From: Igneacidithiobacillus sp041146875
GTDB lineage: Bacteria; Pseudomonadota; Gammaproteobacteria; Acidithiobacillales; Acidithiobacillaceae
DNA length: 64,000 nucleotides
Assembly (NCBI RefSeq): GCF_041146875.1
Contig: NZ_JBFRXP010000002.1
Location: forward strand, 130,558-194,557
Direction: 5' to 3'
Of this stretch, positions 7,525 through 17,094 are shown in pieces (position 1 is the stretch's first letter; each line of letters starts with the position of its first letter). The position numbers were made by a program, and so were the translations under genes. The notes under the pieces are model-generated. The model saw only the letters and a program-made list of their open reading frames with translations. It was not told the origin of the DNA and made no database searches.

Positions 7525-10190
7525 TGGAAAGTCTGCCGTCAAAGCAATCAGGAACTCGATCTACCTTCTTCGCGGAAGGGGCACAGTGGGTACGCGCAGA
7601 CTTTCATCTGCATACCCGAGCAGACCGCGAATTCAAGTACACGGGCGATGACAACTTCTACAACAGCAACTATGTGGATGCGTTGGAGAAGGCGGGCATC
7701 CGGCTTGGCGTCATCACCAATCACAATAAGTTCGACTTTGACGAGTTCAAAGGACTGCGCAAGACGGCCCAGAAGAAGGGTGTTGCGCTGCTGCCAGGCG
7801 TCGAGTTGTCGGTTAACGACGGGGCTAACGGCATCCACACGCTTGTTGTGTTCTCTGACGAATGGATCGACGAGCACAACTACATCAACCCCTTCCTAAC
7901 CAGCGCATTCGAAGGTAAGACACCTGCGCAATACGAGCAGGAGAATGGCCGCACCTCCTGGTCTCTTCTGGAGACGATCAAGAAGCTGGAAAGCTATCAC
8001 CGGGATTTTTTCCTGGTGTTTGCCCATGTTGAAGCACCGAGTGGCTTGTGGGCGGAGCTGGATGGCGGCCGCCTCACTGAGTTGGGGCAGAGCGAATTTT
8101 TCCGGCGCAGAACACTGGCTTTTCAGAAGGTTCGCACGCACGATGGTGCAGGGAAAGAAAAACCTTGTCGCACCAAGATTCAAAGCTGGCTGCAGAGCTG
8201 GTACCCGGCAGAACTGGAAGGCAGCGACCCCAAGTGCATCGATGAAATCGGCCGGGGCAAAACCAGCTACCTGAAGTTGGGTGAGCTGTCCTTCGAGGCG
8301 GTCAAGTTTGCCTTGAGCGATCCTGTTGGGCGGGTAGCCATGGAGCCGCCCAAGCATCAGGCTTCGCACATCCGCAGCATCCGCTTCGACGGCGGCATCC
8401 TCGACGGGCAGATGCTGCATTTCTCTTCCGAACTCAACACATTGATCGGCATCCGGGGCAGTGGCAAGTCATCCATCCTAGAGGCAGTGCGCTACGCCCT
8501 CGACATCCCACGGGGCGAGAAGGCGCAGGACACCAAGTACAAGGATGAGTTGATCCGCCATACCCTCGGCAGCGGCGGCAAGGTGACGCTGACGGCCTGC
8601 GATGTGTACGGGCAGGAATTCACCGTCTCCCGTATCTTCCGCGAAGCGCCGAACGTCTACTTGGGCGGAAAGTTGCAGCCAGGCGTGTCGATCCGGGAGA
8701 CCGTACTACGTCGCCCGATCTACTTTGGACAGAAGGACCTCTCCAGCACCGGCGAAGGCTTCGAGACTGATCTGGTAGAAAAGTTGGTTGGCGAGAAGCT
8801 ACGTGTGCTGCGTGACGAGATCGAAGCGCAACGCCAGCGCGTGCGCGAAGCCGCCCAGCGCTGGCTCAAGTTGAGCAACACCGCCGAGCAGAAGCGCGAT
8901 TTTGAGACCCAACTCGCCGATGCCAACTTCCGTCTGACCAAGTTCGCGGAGCACGGCATCGCCGACAAGCTCCAAAAGCGCCTTGGCTTCCAGCAGGACG
9001 CTACTGCGCTGGCACGCATGAAGGAGCGGGCGGACGACTTCATCCGCGCCCTGGGGCAACTGGTCGCCGAACACGAAGACGAGTTGCGCAACGCCACGAG
9101 CTACGCGTCCAAGCAGAACCCGGATTTCTTCGCGGCATACTACGCCGAGTTCGCCAACCTTGTTGCAAAGGTCGATCAGCTCAAGCAGATCGAGAGGGAC
9201 GCGCGCGCCATTGCGGATCGCCTCAAGACCAAGCAGGGCGAATTTGAAGGTGCAAGCAGGAGCCTTCAGGAAGAGTTTGCGCAGGTCGAGCGGCAACTGG
9301 CCCAGGAACTCAAGCAAACTGGCATGACGGCCATCCAACCGGACGACTTCCTGGCCCAGCAGCAACGCAAGACCAAGGCGGAGCAAATGCTGGAGGCGTT
9401 GGCCAAGCAGGAATCACAGCAGACCAACATCCGCGACGCGCTGTTCGCGGAGATCGACAAGCTCAACGAACTCTGGCTGCGCGAGTTCAACACCATCAAG
9501 GTGGAGCTGGATCGCGTGAACGCTGGCCACACTGCCTTGCAGATCGAAGCTGACTTCAAGGGCGACAAGGAAGCCGCCATCAGCTTCATGCAGCAGCTCT
9601 TCAAGGGAAGCAACATCCGCGAGACCACGCTGCGCGCAGTGATGGAGGACTATGCCGACTTCGGCGGCCTCCTGCGTGCCCTGCCGGGCGCTTTGGTCAA
9701 GGCTGGCAGCACCCCCGAGGTCTTCGAGAAGACCTTCATGCAGAACCTGACCGAGTTCGTCACCTGGCAGGTTCCCAACCGTTTCGTCATACGCTATCGC
9801 GGCAAGGAGCTGAAGCACCACTCACTAGGGCAGCGAGCTTCTGCGCTGTTGCTGTACGTGCTCAGCCAGCGGCAGAACGACGTAATTATCATCGACCAGC
9901 CAGAAGACGACCTGGACAACCAGACCATCTACGATGACGTGATCAAGCTGCTGCGTGAGATGAAGCCTCACGCCCAGTTCATCTTCGCTACCCACAACGC
10001 CAATTTCCCGGTGCTGGGTGACGCGGAGCAGGTGCACGCCTGCCAGTACCAGGATGAAAGGGTAAACGTGGAAAGCGGTAGTATCGACGCCCGCCCGGTG
10101 CAGCACGCCATTATCAACATCATGGAAGGAGGCCAGGAAGCCTTCAACCGTCGCAAAGAGGTGTACAACCTATGGAAACCACAGAGCTGA
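7521..10190 (+). CDS. PHP-domain plus SMC-like AAA ATPase (TrlF-like)
   Basis: The 889-residue fusion begins with a PHP phosphoesterase domain: ADFHLHTRAD (about 25-34), ITNHNKFDF, LLPGVELSV and FAHVEAP supply the metal-binding His, Asp and Glu residues. An ABC/SMC-type ATPase follows. It has Walker A LIGIRGSGKSSILEAVRYAL (about 312-331), a long charged coiled coil (about 430-680), the signature HSLGQRASALLL and Walker B VIIIDQPEDDLD. The architecture matches proteins called TrlF-family AAA-like ATPases, often found in defence islands. PHP domains cleave phosphodiester or phosphomonoester bonds with two or three metals, so this could be a second, ATP-gated nuclease. It overlaps the previous gene by four bases and the next by 19. 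Confidence 0.85.
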   Translation: MMESLPSKQSGTRSTFFAEGAQWVRADFHLHTRADREFKYTGDDNFYNSNYVDALEKAGIRLGVITNHNKFDFDEFKGLRKTAQKKGVALLPGVELSVNDGANGIHTLVVFSDEWIDEHNYINPFLTSAFEGKTPAQYEQENGRTSWSLLETIKKLESYHRDFFLVFAHVEAPSGLWAELDGGRLTELGQSEFFRRRTLAFQKVRTHDGAGKEKPCRTKIQSWLQSWYPAELEGSDPKCIDEIGRGKTSYLKLGELSFEAVKFALSDPVGRVAMEPPKHQASHIRSIRFDGGILDGQMLHFSSELNTLIGIRGSGKSSILEAVRYALDIPRGEKAQDTKYKDELIRHTLGSGGKVTLTACDVYGQEFTVSRIFREAPNVYLGGKLQPGVSIRETVLRRPIYFGQKDLSSTGEGFETDLVEKLVGEKLRVLRDEIEAQRQRVREAAQRWLKLSNTAEQKRDFETQLADANFRLTKFAEHGIADKLQKRLGFQQDATALARMKERADDFIRALGQLVAEHEDELRNATSYASKQNPDFFAAYYAEFANLVAKVDQLKQIERDARAIADRLKTKQGEFEGASRSLQEEFAQVERQLAQELKQTGMTAIQPDDFLAQQQRKTKAEQMLEALAKQESQQTNIRDALFAEIDKLNELWLREFNTIKVELDRVNAGHTALQIEADFKGDKEAAISFMQQLFKGSNIRETTLRAVMEDYADFGGLLRALPGALVKAGSTPEVFEKTFMQNLTEFVTWQVPNRFVIRYRGKELKHHSLGQRASALLLYVLSQRQNDVIIIDQPEDDLDNQTIYDDVIKLLREMKPHAQFIFATHNANFPVLGDAEQVHACQYQDERVNVESGSIDARPVQHAIINIMEGGQEAFNRRKEVYNLWKPQS

Positions 10191-11341
10191 TCGACCTGCT
10201 CAGCCGGGGCGAGGACAGCCGGCAGCAGTTCAAGGCGGACATGACCAATGCTGATGCCTTGGCGGCAGAGATCGTGGCCTTCTGTAACACGGCTGGCGGG
10301 CGCATCTTCATTGGTGTGAACGACGACAGTTCGGTTCGGGGTCTGTCCGGAGCCGATGTTGCCCGTCTCAACCAGCTCATCGCCAACGCGGCCTCACAGG
10401 TTGTGCGTCCCGCCGTAAACCCGCTCACGGAAAACGTGCCACATCCAAATGGCACAGTAATGGTTGTCTCCATTCCAGAGGGTGTCAACAAGCCCTACAT
10501 GGACAAGAACGGCACCATCTGGGTGAAGAATGGTTCAGACAAGCGCCGCGCAACGTCGCGCGAGGAACTGCAGCGGCTGTTCCAGCAGGCGGGGTTGGTA
10601 CACGCCGATGAAACGCCCGTGGCGGGCTTGAGTGCGGGCGATGTTGACATGCCCTATTTTGAAGGGTTCTTCGAGCAACAATTCGGCGAGCCGCTCGCCC
10701 AACATAACCAGCCGCTGCCGCAGTTGCTGAGCAACATGAACCTGATGAACCAGGGGCAGCTCAACGTGGCTGGCAGCCTGCTATTCGCCAGGGCACCGCA
10801 GTACGCACTACCTGCTTTCATCGTCAAGGCTGTCGCCTTTGTCGGCACGCAGATCGAGGACGAACGCTACATCGACAGCCGCGACATTACCGGCAAGCTG
10901 GCCGATGTCTTCCAGCAGACGCTGGGCTTCATCATCGCCAACACCCGCGCCGCGCAGGGCGAGCAAGGATTCAACTCCCCGGGCTTGCCTGAGATCCCCC
11001 GTATCGTCTGGGAAGAGCTGGTCGCCAACGCCCTCATCCACCGCGACTACTTCGTCAGCGCTCCGGTGCGCGTGCTGGTCTTTGCGGATCGCGTCGAGAT
11101 CATCAGCCCCGGCCACTTGCCTAACAACCTGACCATCGAGAACATCAAGGCCGGCAACTCCAACATGCGCAATCCCATCCTAGCCTCATTCGCGGCCAAG
11201 CTCCTTCCTTATCGCGGGCTAGGCAGTGGCCTTCTGCGCGTAATTCGGGCCTGGCCGCAGATCGAACTCATCGATGATCGGGCCGGCAATCTGTTCAAGG
11301 CCATCGTGGCGCGGCCCAGTGTGCTGCAGGCGGCGGGATAA
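10172..11341 (+). CDS. AlbA_2/Schlafen-type ATP-binding protein, last gene of the operon
   Basis: The 389-residue protein opens with an AlbA_2 (Schlafen-like) domain: EDSRQQFKADMTNADALAAE and IVAFCNTAGGRIFIGVNDD (about 12-55). Its C-terminal half is a GHKL-like ATP-binding region with EELVANALIHRDYF, VFADRVEIISPGHLP and YRGLGSGLLRVIRAWP. Such proteins are often annotated as transcriptional regulators or ATP-dependent DNA helicases of the divergent AAA_4 type. Some Schlafen-fold members are nucleases. It starts 19 bases inside the PHP-ATPase gene, so it belongs to the same transcript. It may be a sensor or effector of the system, or a regulator; the sequence does not decide. Confidence 0.75.
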   Translation: METTELIDLLSRGEDSRQQFKADMTNADALAAEIVAFCNTAGGRIFIGVNDDSSVRGLSGADVARLNQLIANAASQVVRPAVNPLTENVPHPNGTVMVVSIPEGVNKPYMDKNGTIWVKNGSDKRRATSREELQRLFQQAGLVHADETPVAGLSAGDVDMPYFEGFFEQQFGEPLAQHNQPLPQLLSNMNLMNQGQLNVAGSLLFARAPQYALPAFIVKAVAFVGTQIEDERYIDSRDITGKLADVFQQTLGFIIANTRAAQGEQGFNSPGLPEIPRIVWEELVANALIHRDYFVSAPVRVLVFADRVEIISPGHLPNNLTIENIKAGNSNMRNPILASFAAKLLPYRGLGSGLLRVIRAWPQIELIDDRAGNLFKAIVARPSVLQAAG

Positions 11342-11642
11342 TCAGTCTCTAACGCAGGGCACGCTAGGCAATTGCACTGAACATGGTATTTTTCATGGCA
11401 TCGAAGATGCATGTGAGTACAAGTCAATGATTTTATTTTGTAAATGTAATCTATCGACAATAGAGTGGGAATGATCGAGAAGCGTGTCCTGCATCACTGA
11501 GAAGCCTCCGGATAAGGAGGAAGGATCATCGTGCGGGTCACCAGTACATTGAAAGATAGCCCGAGCAGATATTCAGATTCTTGTTGAGCAGGTTGGCCCC
11601 GACGCTATCCTTTTTCCTGAGCCATAGCCGTTTGCTGGGTAC
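11342..11642. other. Non-coding junction between the defence-like operon and traG
   Basis: These 301 bases separate two convergent genes. I see no convincing gene, tRNA or strong terminator. The first 120 bases are clearly A+T-richer than either neighbour. Confidence 0.5.
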
Positions 11643-14066
11643 CTATGACGGCTTTCCCCCCAACATCCCTGTCATCCCGCTCTTGTCACCATGCCGGTCC
11701 AGACGCTGCTGGCTGGGCACCCAGGCATCCGCACCCCCGGCAGCCTCCAGCATTTCTGGCGGCAAATGCTTGCGTGTCTGTGCATAGAGTAGAGCGGTCT
11801 GTGCAATGGCTTTTTTGAAGTCTTCCGCCTCCGGATCGTCTTCCCCGGACATCTCCTGACCGTTGCCATCCTGATCCTCTGGAGCATTGTCTGTCGCCAG
11901 GGGCTCTATATGAGCACTACCCGTGGAACTTTCGCCGCCTGCAGTGCCGGCACCGTCCGCAGGCGCGGATGCCTGGGGGTCGATGAAGTCCCCTTCCTCC
12001 AGTTGGGGTTCGCTGTCCGGGGCTTTGGCGGTCAACACCCCGCCGTGGGCACCGAATATGGCAACATAATTCTTTGGCTTGCCAATTTTGTCACCATGCT
12101 CCGGCGGCGCAATTTTGGCCCGGTCGAGGAAAACCGGGTTTTTAAAGTACAGGATCTGGCGGCCATAGACGGGGGCAAAGCCCGCGACCAGAACCAGCAT
12201 ATCGCCGGCTTTGACGATGTCCGAACCCTGTTTGACCGGGCCGCGCAGCCGCAGGACTTCATCCGGGGTGAGCAGGTCGCGGCCCTGGTAGGTGATGGAT
12301 CGGCTCTGCCCTTTGGGCGAAGGCAGGAGAGACCCCTCCAGGCTTTGTGTCGTATTTTCCATGGCAACGGTTTTTTTACCCAGCATTTTGGATACCCACT
12401 CGGCCGTGGTCACCTCGTTGGGCGCGTAGACCACGCGCACATGGCAGTTGTTGATGATGATCTGGCCGCCCGCCTTGCCGTAGGCGTGTGCTTCATCCTC
12501 CAACTGGCTCTTGTCCTGGGCGATGAGATACAGCTTGACGTTGTATCCGGCAAAGAAAGCAATCGCGTCCTGAAACACGTCCATCTTGCCGAGAGAAGGG
12601 AACTCGTCGAGCAGCAGCAACAAGGGATGCTTGCCCCGACATACCATCCGTCCGCCCTTTTCAATGAGCCGGTCCTCACTCGTGAACTTGGAGGCGATCA
12701 GGTTGAGCACCAGGCGAATGAGGGGCTTTAGACGATTTTTGTCCTCTGGGGAGGTCACCAGATACAGGGATACCGGATGCTCCGCATCCTGCAGGTCCTG
12801 AATGTGGAAATCCGAGTATTCCGTCCATTCCGCCACGATGGGATCCCGGTACAGGGACAGGAAGCTCATCATGGTGGAGATGACGCCCGACTTCTCGTTA
12901 GGAGCCTTGTTCAGCATTTCCTTGGCAGACTGGGCGATCACGGGATGCACTTTCACAGTGTTTCCGTGCTGATCCTTCCAGTGATAGCGGTTTTCGGGGT
13001 CGTGCTCCGTTGCCATCATCTTGTTAAATGCTTCATCCACGCCCCCTTGCAGGTTGGGGTCGTTCAGGAAGGCGGCCACCCCGCGCAAGGTCTTGTCGGG
13101 TTCGGCATACAGCACATGGAGAATGACCGACGTGAGCAGGGCGAAACCTGTTTTCTGCCAATGATCGTTCAGGCCCTTGCCGTCCGGGTCCACGATCATG
13201 GTAGCGATGTTCATCACGTCCTTTACCTCGAAGGGGGTGCCTACCCGTATTTCTTCCAGGGGGTTGAAATGGCAGCACTGGTTTTTCTTGCCGAGATCGC
13301 CGTTGTTCGCCTCAACGCCTGCCGAGGGATCGGCGGCCATGCCGAATCCGGGGTTGAACTTAAGGATTTTCTGGCCGATGGTTTTTCGCCACCCCGCCGT
13401 CAGCAAATAATTCTCCCCCTTGATGTCATGCACCACGACGCTTTCCTGCCAACCGCCCAGAAGGGTCGGCAGGACCAGTCCCACCCCCTTGCCGGAGCGC
13501 GTGGGCGCAAAGGCAATGATGTGCTCTGCGCCGGCATGTTGCAGATATCGTGTCCGGTCCTGCGGGTCCGGGAAGCCCCCGACATAGCACACCCGAAGAC
13601 TGGTTTGCTGCTTCCCGGCGGGGAGCAGAGCCATGTCTTTCACTTCCTTTTGCGTCGCCCAATGGGCCGACCCGTGCAGATCGGTTTCGTACAGTTTCTT
13701 TTGCAGGCGCCCCGTGCGGATGAACTGCCAGATGCCCACGGCCAGCGTGGGGACCAGCGTGCCGGCCAGGGCCGCATAAGCGGCGCGTTGCATCATCGGG
13801 TAGGCATAAAAATGCCAATACGCTTTCCCCAGAGCCAGCGGTGAGTACACGTCCATCCCGAAGATGGGCTTACTCACATAGTGGGGAAAGAAATTGGCGG
13901 CATACGGGGCGATGAACCAGTCCACGCCCAGGCTGGACGCCAGATAAGCCGAAAACACCCCCGTCATGGCAGTTGCCGCCATGCTGAGCACTGTGGCATT
14001 CCGGATTTTCTGCTGCATCCGGTAGTCGAGGACATTCTGGTCAGGTTGGTGAACACGCGCAGACAT
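11643..14066 (-). CDS. traG: Type IV coupling protein TraG/VirD4
   Basis: The 807-residue coupling protein links the relaxosome to the mating channel and drives DNA into it. Two N-terminal membrane spans (about 25-45 and 95-116) precede the ATPase, with Walker A FAPTRSGKGVGLVLPTLL (about 187-204) and Walker B LLLLLDEFPSLG (about residue 500). The C-terminal 130 residues are acidic and low in complexity. I chose the ATG at 14066 (MSARVHQPDQN), which has GGGAG 9-13 bases upstream, over a longer start at 14114 with no site. It diverges from the helicase gene and shares a 125-base upstream region with one copy of a direct repeat. TraB nearby suggests an IncP-like transfer system. Confidence 0.92.
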   Translation of the reverse strand: MSARVHQPDQNVLDYRMQQKIRNATVLSMAATAMTGVFSAYLASSLGVDWFIAPYAANFFPHYVSKPIFGMDVYSPLALGKAYWHFYAYPMMQRAAYAALAGTLVPTLAVGIWQFIRTGRLQKKLYETDLHGSAHWATQKEVKDMALLPAGKQQTSLRVCYVGGFPDPQDRTRYLQHAGAEHIIAFAPTRSGKGVGLVLPTLLGGWQESVVVHDIKGENYLLTAGWRKTIGQKILKFNPGFGMAADPSAGVEANNGDLGKKNQCCHFNPLEEIRVGTPFEVKDVMNIATMIVDPDGKGLNDHWQKTGFALLTSVILHVLYAEPDKTLRGVAAFLNDPNLQGGVDEAFNKMMATEHDPENRYHWKDQHGNTVKVHPVIAQSAKEMLNKAPNEKSGVISTMMSFLSLYRDPIVAEWTEYSDFHIQDLQDAEHPVSLYLVTSPEDKNRLKPLIRLVLNLIASKFTSEDRLIEKGGRMVCRGKHPLLLLLDEFPSLGKMDVFQDAIAFFAGYNVKLYLIAQDKSQLEDEAHAYGKAGGQIIINNCHVRVVYAPNEVTTAEWVSKMLGKKTVAMENTTQSLEGSLLPSPKGQSRSITYQGRDLLTPDEVLRLRGPVKQGSDIVKAGDMLVLVAGFAPVYGRQILYFKNPVFLDRAKIAPPEHGDKIGKPKNYVAIFGAHGGVLTAKAPDSEPQLEEGDFIDPQASAPADGAGTAGGESSTGSAHIEPLATDNAPEDQDGNGQEMSGEDDPEAEDFKKAIAQTALLYAQTRKHLPPEMLEAAGGADAWVPSQQRLDRHGDKSGMTGMLGGKPS

Positions 14067-14134
14067 GAAGTGGGACTCCCTGAAAAGACTGACATCAGGG
14101 TATAGCCAGAGCATGGGGCGATCGCCCTGGTGCC

Positions 14135-14169
14135 CTCACACAACGGCAGGCGGCTATACCCACTGAGAA
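14135..14169 (+). repeat. 35-nt direct repeat, copy 1 (upstream of the helicase gene)
   Basis: The block begins CTCACACAACGGCAGGCGG and ends CTATACCCACTGAGAA. It matches 15830-15864 in 34 of 35 positions. It lies just before the helicase start and within the traG-helicase divergent region. Confidence 0.85.
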
Positions 14170-14191
14170 GTTGAACAGAGGAGTGGGCATT

Positions 14192-15871
14192 TTGGGTACT
14201 TTCAAGGCAACAGACGAGCAAACGGAGATTGTATCCCTGGCCTCGCTTGGGGCTTCGGTTTCGGTCAGCGCGTTTGCCGGCGCGGGCAAAACCTCCACAC
14301 AGGTTCTGGTGGCCAAGGCGTTATTGGTAAAACGTCCCAACCGGACCATTCATTATTTCGCCTTCAACAAAACTATGGCCACAGAGGCTGCGGGGAAGTT
14401 TCCCGATGCGGTGAAAACATCCACTGCCCATTCCCTTGCTTACAACGCTCCATTTAACGGAGCGGTGCTGGGCAACGCCTTTCGTGGACGGACGCGCTGC
14501 GGCAAGAGACTGCGGGATGCCGTGATCGCCAATCATGCCAGGCGGGTGGATGATCTCCGCGATTTTGGCCTGCAACCGGGTTCTGCCGTTTCCTGTATCC
14601 TGGAGACGGTCGGGAACTTCTGCTTTTCGGAAGACATGGCGATCCTGCCTGCCCACGCGCCGCGTGAAACCGTGCGCGTCATTGCCGGCCTGAAAGGCGG
14701 AAAGGATGCGGCACGGGAGTTTGCCAAAACGGTCGCCGATGCAGCAGCAGAGGTGTGGCGGCGCATGTCCGATGTGCGCAGTGATTACCCGGCAACCGAT
14801 GACGTGTATCTGAAATTGTGGGCCATGCACGGTGATTTCTCCGGGTTCGATGCCGTGCTTTTTGACGAAGCACAGGACGCGAACCCGGTCATGATCGGCG
14901 CGTTGAAAAAGATGCGCGATGCCGGAGCGCAAATCATTCTCGTCGGGGACCGGCATCAGAGTATTTATGGCTGGCGTGGCGCCGTGGACGCCATGAATCT
15001 GTTTGGTGATTTCCGGCAAGCGACCTTGACGGAATCCTTTCGGTTCGGGGAGAACATCGCGGCACCATCCCGCCTGTTTCTGGACGCGGCGGGGGAGCTT
15101 CTGGATCTGAAGGGGCGGAACCCAAACCCGGGTTTCCACAGCGACAGCAAAAAGCACAATCACCATCCTGATGCCATTTTGTGTCGCAGCAATGCCGGGG
15201 TGATCTTCTCGGCCTTGCGCTACATCAAGTGCGGCAAGATGCCGTACATCGAAGGGGGAGGCGAGGCTGCGGCGAAACTGCTTTCCGCACTGCGTTCCCT
15301 TTATGAAGGACGTCCCGGATACGGGCACCCGGAGTTGTCCCTATTCCATCATTGGGATGAGTTGGTCGATTATTCCGAGACGAAGGAAGGCGGGTCCTAT
15401 CGCCCCTATGTGAAGATTGTGGAATCTCTGGTGAACGAGGAGCGCGGCGGTGACGGCGTTACCCGCCTTGGATGAGGCCGTCCATGCGTTGCGCGAGGGG
15501 GGACGGCCAAGTCTCGGCACTCGGGTTTCGTGACCATCAGTACGCTACACAAAGCCAAGGGGCTGGAGTGGCCCTGTGTCCGCCTGGGAGAGGACTGGAC
15601 CAAGACGAATCTGGCGACGAAGTACGAATACCTTGGGGGAAGCGGCGATGTTGAAACCGCATACGGGGTCAACCAGGAAAGCTACAAACTCCTGTATGTT
15701 GCCTGGACGCGGGCGCAGGAACGGCTGGAGACCAATGGCTTGCAGGCCGTCTATGAGGAGCAGGCGGAGTTGTTGCGGGATTTCCCGGTGACGCCAGAGA
15801 TCAGAAAGAAGGCCTGGGAATACAGAAATCTCACACAACGGCAGGCGGCTATACCCGCTGAGAAAAGGTGA
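14192..15871 (+). pseudogene. UvrD/REP-type superfamily 1 helicase, disrupted by two compensating frameshifts
   Basis: The reading frame encodes a UvrD-like helicase with Walker A AFAGAGKTSTQ, motif II VLFDEAQDANP and GDRHQSIYGWRGA, ending early at a TGA (15473-15475). Motifs V and VI (TISTLHKAKGLEW and LLYVAWTRAQERL) continue at 15530-15871 in the same frame. Between them the natural protein appears to run in another frame: from about 15457 it reads ALPALDEAVHALREGGR. Two single-base indels about 55 bases apart therefore interrupt the gene, by mutation or sequencing error. I prefer TTG 14192, which has AGAGGAG at 14177-14183, over a TTG at 14171. Helicases of this type occur in ICE transfer regions. 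Conservation on both sides of the break suggests a very recent lesion or an assembly artefact. Confidence 0.75.
15830..15864 (+). repeat. 35-nt direct repeat, copy 2 (end of the helicase gene, upstream of traB)
   Basis: This is the second copy of the block at 14135-14169, with G for A at one position. It encodes the final residues of the helicase (LTQRQAAIPAEKR) and ends 25 bases before the traB ATG, so each copy sits just upstream of a transfer gene. Confidence 0.85.
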
Positions 15872-15888
15872 CGTCCCGAGGTGTGTCC

Positions 15889-17094
15889 ATGTTGCGATTT
15901 CCGTTTTCCCTGCTGTTGACCGCCGGCTGTGGCGCCTCCTGGATGCTGCCCATCCACTGGCTCGGTCCCCTGCTTTCCCTGCTCTTCATAGGGCTCGTTC
16001 TCCTTCAGCAAAGCCGGATCACCCGCTACCTGGTAGCCTTTTCCTACTATGCGGCGGGCAGTGTGGGCCTGCTCCGGGGCGTGGCCGTCTTTTTTGATGC
16101 GCACGCGCCGATGTGGGAGGGAGCATTTCTGTGGCTCGGGTCGGCGGCCCTGCTGTCCGCCGGCTGGGCGTTTGTCGACAGACCCTGGAAGGCAGCGCTG
16201 GTACTGCTTCTTGACGCCTTGCCGCCCCTGGGCCTCTTTGACTGGCTTTCACCACTGTCATCGGCGGGTGTCCTCTTTCCTGGCATGGGGCTGAGTGGTC
16301 TGGTGGCTTTGGGGGTACTGTTTCTGATGGGGGAAGGCGGGTGGTGGCTGCGAACCCCAAAGGATCTGGACACCTTTGAGCTAAAGTTACGGCGTCTGGC
16401 GGCAACAACATTGCTCGGAATATCTATCCTGAGTAACAGCCTTGCGTTGCTTCCCAGGAATGTCCCACAGGGCTGGCAAGGTGTGGATCTCGACGTAGGC
16501 GAGGCCCCGCAATCCATTCTCGCCAACCAGACCCGCCATGCGGCCATTCTCCAGGAGGTTTTGGCTGCATCCGGTGCTCCGGATACCAAAGTGGTGCTGC
16601 TCCCAGAATCATTGGAAACGGATTGGGCAGGCAACGTCTGGGCCATCCAGCGCGCCATCCCTAAGGGGCAGATCTGGCTCGTGGGTATGAACGTGCCCAG
16701 AAGACCGGGCCTGGTGACAGATTCCATTGTGGCCCTGCGGCATCAGGGACCGCCGCGCGTCCTCTTCAACTCCACTTTTCCGGTTCCCGTGTCCATGTGG
16801 CACCCCTGGCTGCGGGGAACAGGGTACACGGAAGCCAACAACGTAGGCTATTCAGCGGCCTGGTGGACGCCTGCACGCAACATTGAGGGTATCCGTGCTT
16901 GGGCCAGTATCTGCTACGACCAGCTCTTACCCTTCGTCTGGATTGAGGGCGTCCTCCAGAACCCACAGGTGATCCTGCTGACCAACAACGAGTGGTGGGC
17001 GCAGGGAACGGGGATACCCGTTATCCAGGCTAACACCTCCTGGGCCTGGGGGCGGCTTATTGGCGCTCCGGCTATTGAGGCGGAGAATGCGTAG
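15889..17094 (+). CDS. traB: Conjugal transfer protein TraB (nitrilase/Lnt-like)
   Basis: The 401-residue protein has an N-terminal half of hydrophobic helices (about residues 1-160, some six segments) and a C-terminal nitrilase-like domain, the layout of apolipoprotein N-acyltransferase and IncP-type TraB. Candidate catalytic residues are the glutamate in LLPESLETDW, a lysine near the middle, and the cysteine in RAWASICYDQL; LLTNNEWW is the typical following block. It is probably an inner-membrane acyltransferase-like protein assisting transfer; its exact reaction is not known to me. ATG 15889 is preferred because GAGG lies seven bases upstream. A GTG at 15868 would add seven residues. Confidence 0.82.
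   Translation: MLRFPFSLLLTAGCGASWMLPIHWLGPLLSLLFIGLVLLQQSRITRYLVAFSYYAAGSVGLLRGVAVFFDAHAPMWEGAFLWLGSAALLSAGWAFVDRPWKAALVLLLDALPPLGLFDWLSPLSSAGVLFPGMGLSGLVALGVLFLMGEGGWWLRTPKDLDTFELKLRRLAATTLLGISILSNSLALLPRNVPQGWQGVDLDVGEAPQSILANQTRHAAILQEVLAASGAPDTKVVLLPESLETDWAGNVWAIQRAIPKGQIWLVGMNVPRRPGLVTDSIVALRHQGPPRVLFNSTFPVPVSMWHPWLRGTGYTEANNVGYSAAWWTPARNIEGIRAWASICYDQLLPFVWIEGVLQNPQVILLTNNEWWAQGTGIPVIQANTSWAWGRLIGAPAIEAENA

Noticed and set aside
872..11341. The operon as BREX or DISARM
   Set aside because: No PglZ-type phosphatase, BrxC-type ATPase, phospholipase D (drmC) or DUF1998 (drmB) gene is present. The methylase and helicase alone are not enough.
15472..15654. Separate small gene after the helicase
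   Set aside because: The region is explained by the frame-shifted helicase; motifs V and VI continue in the original frame.
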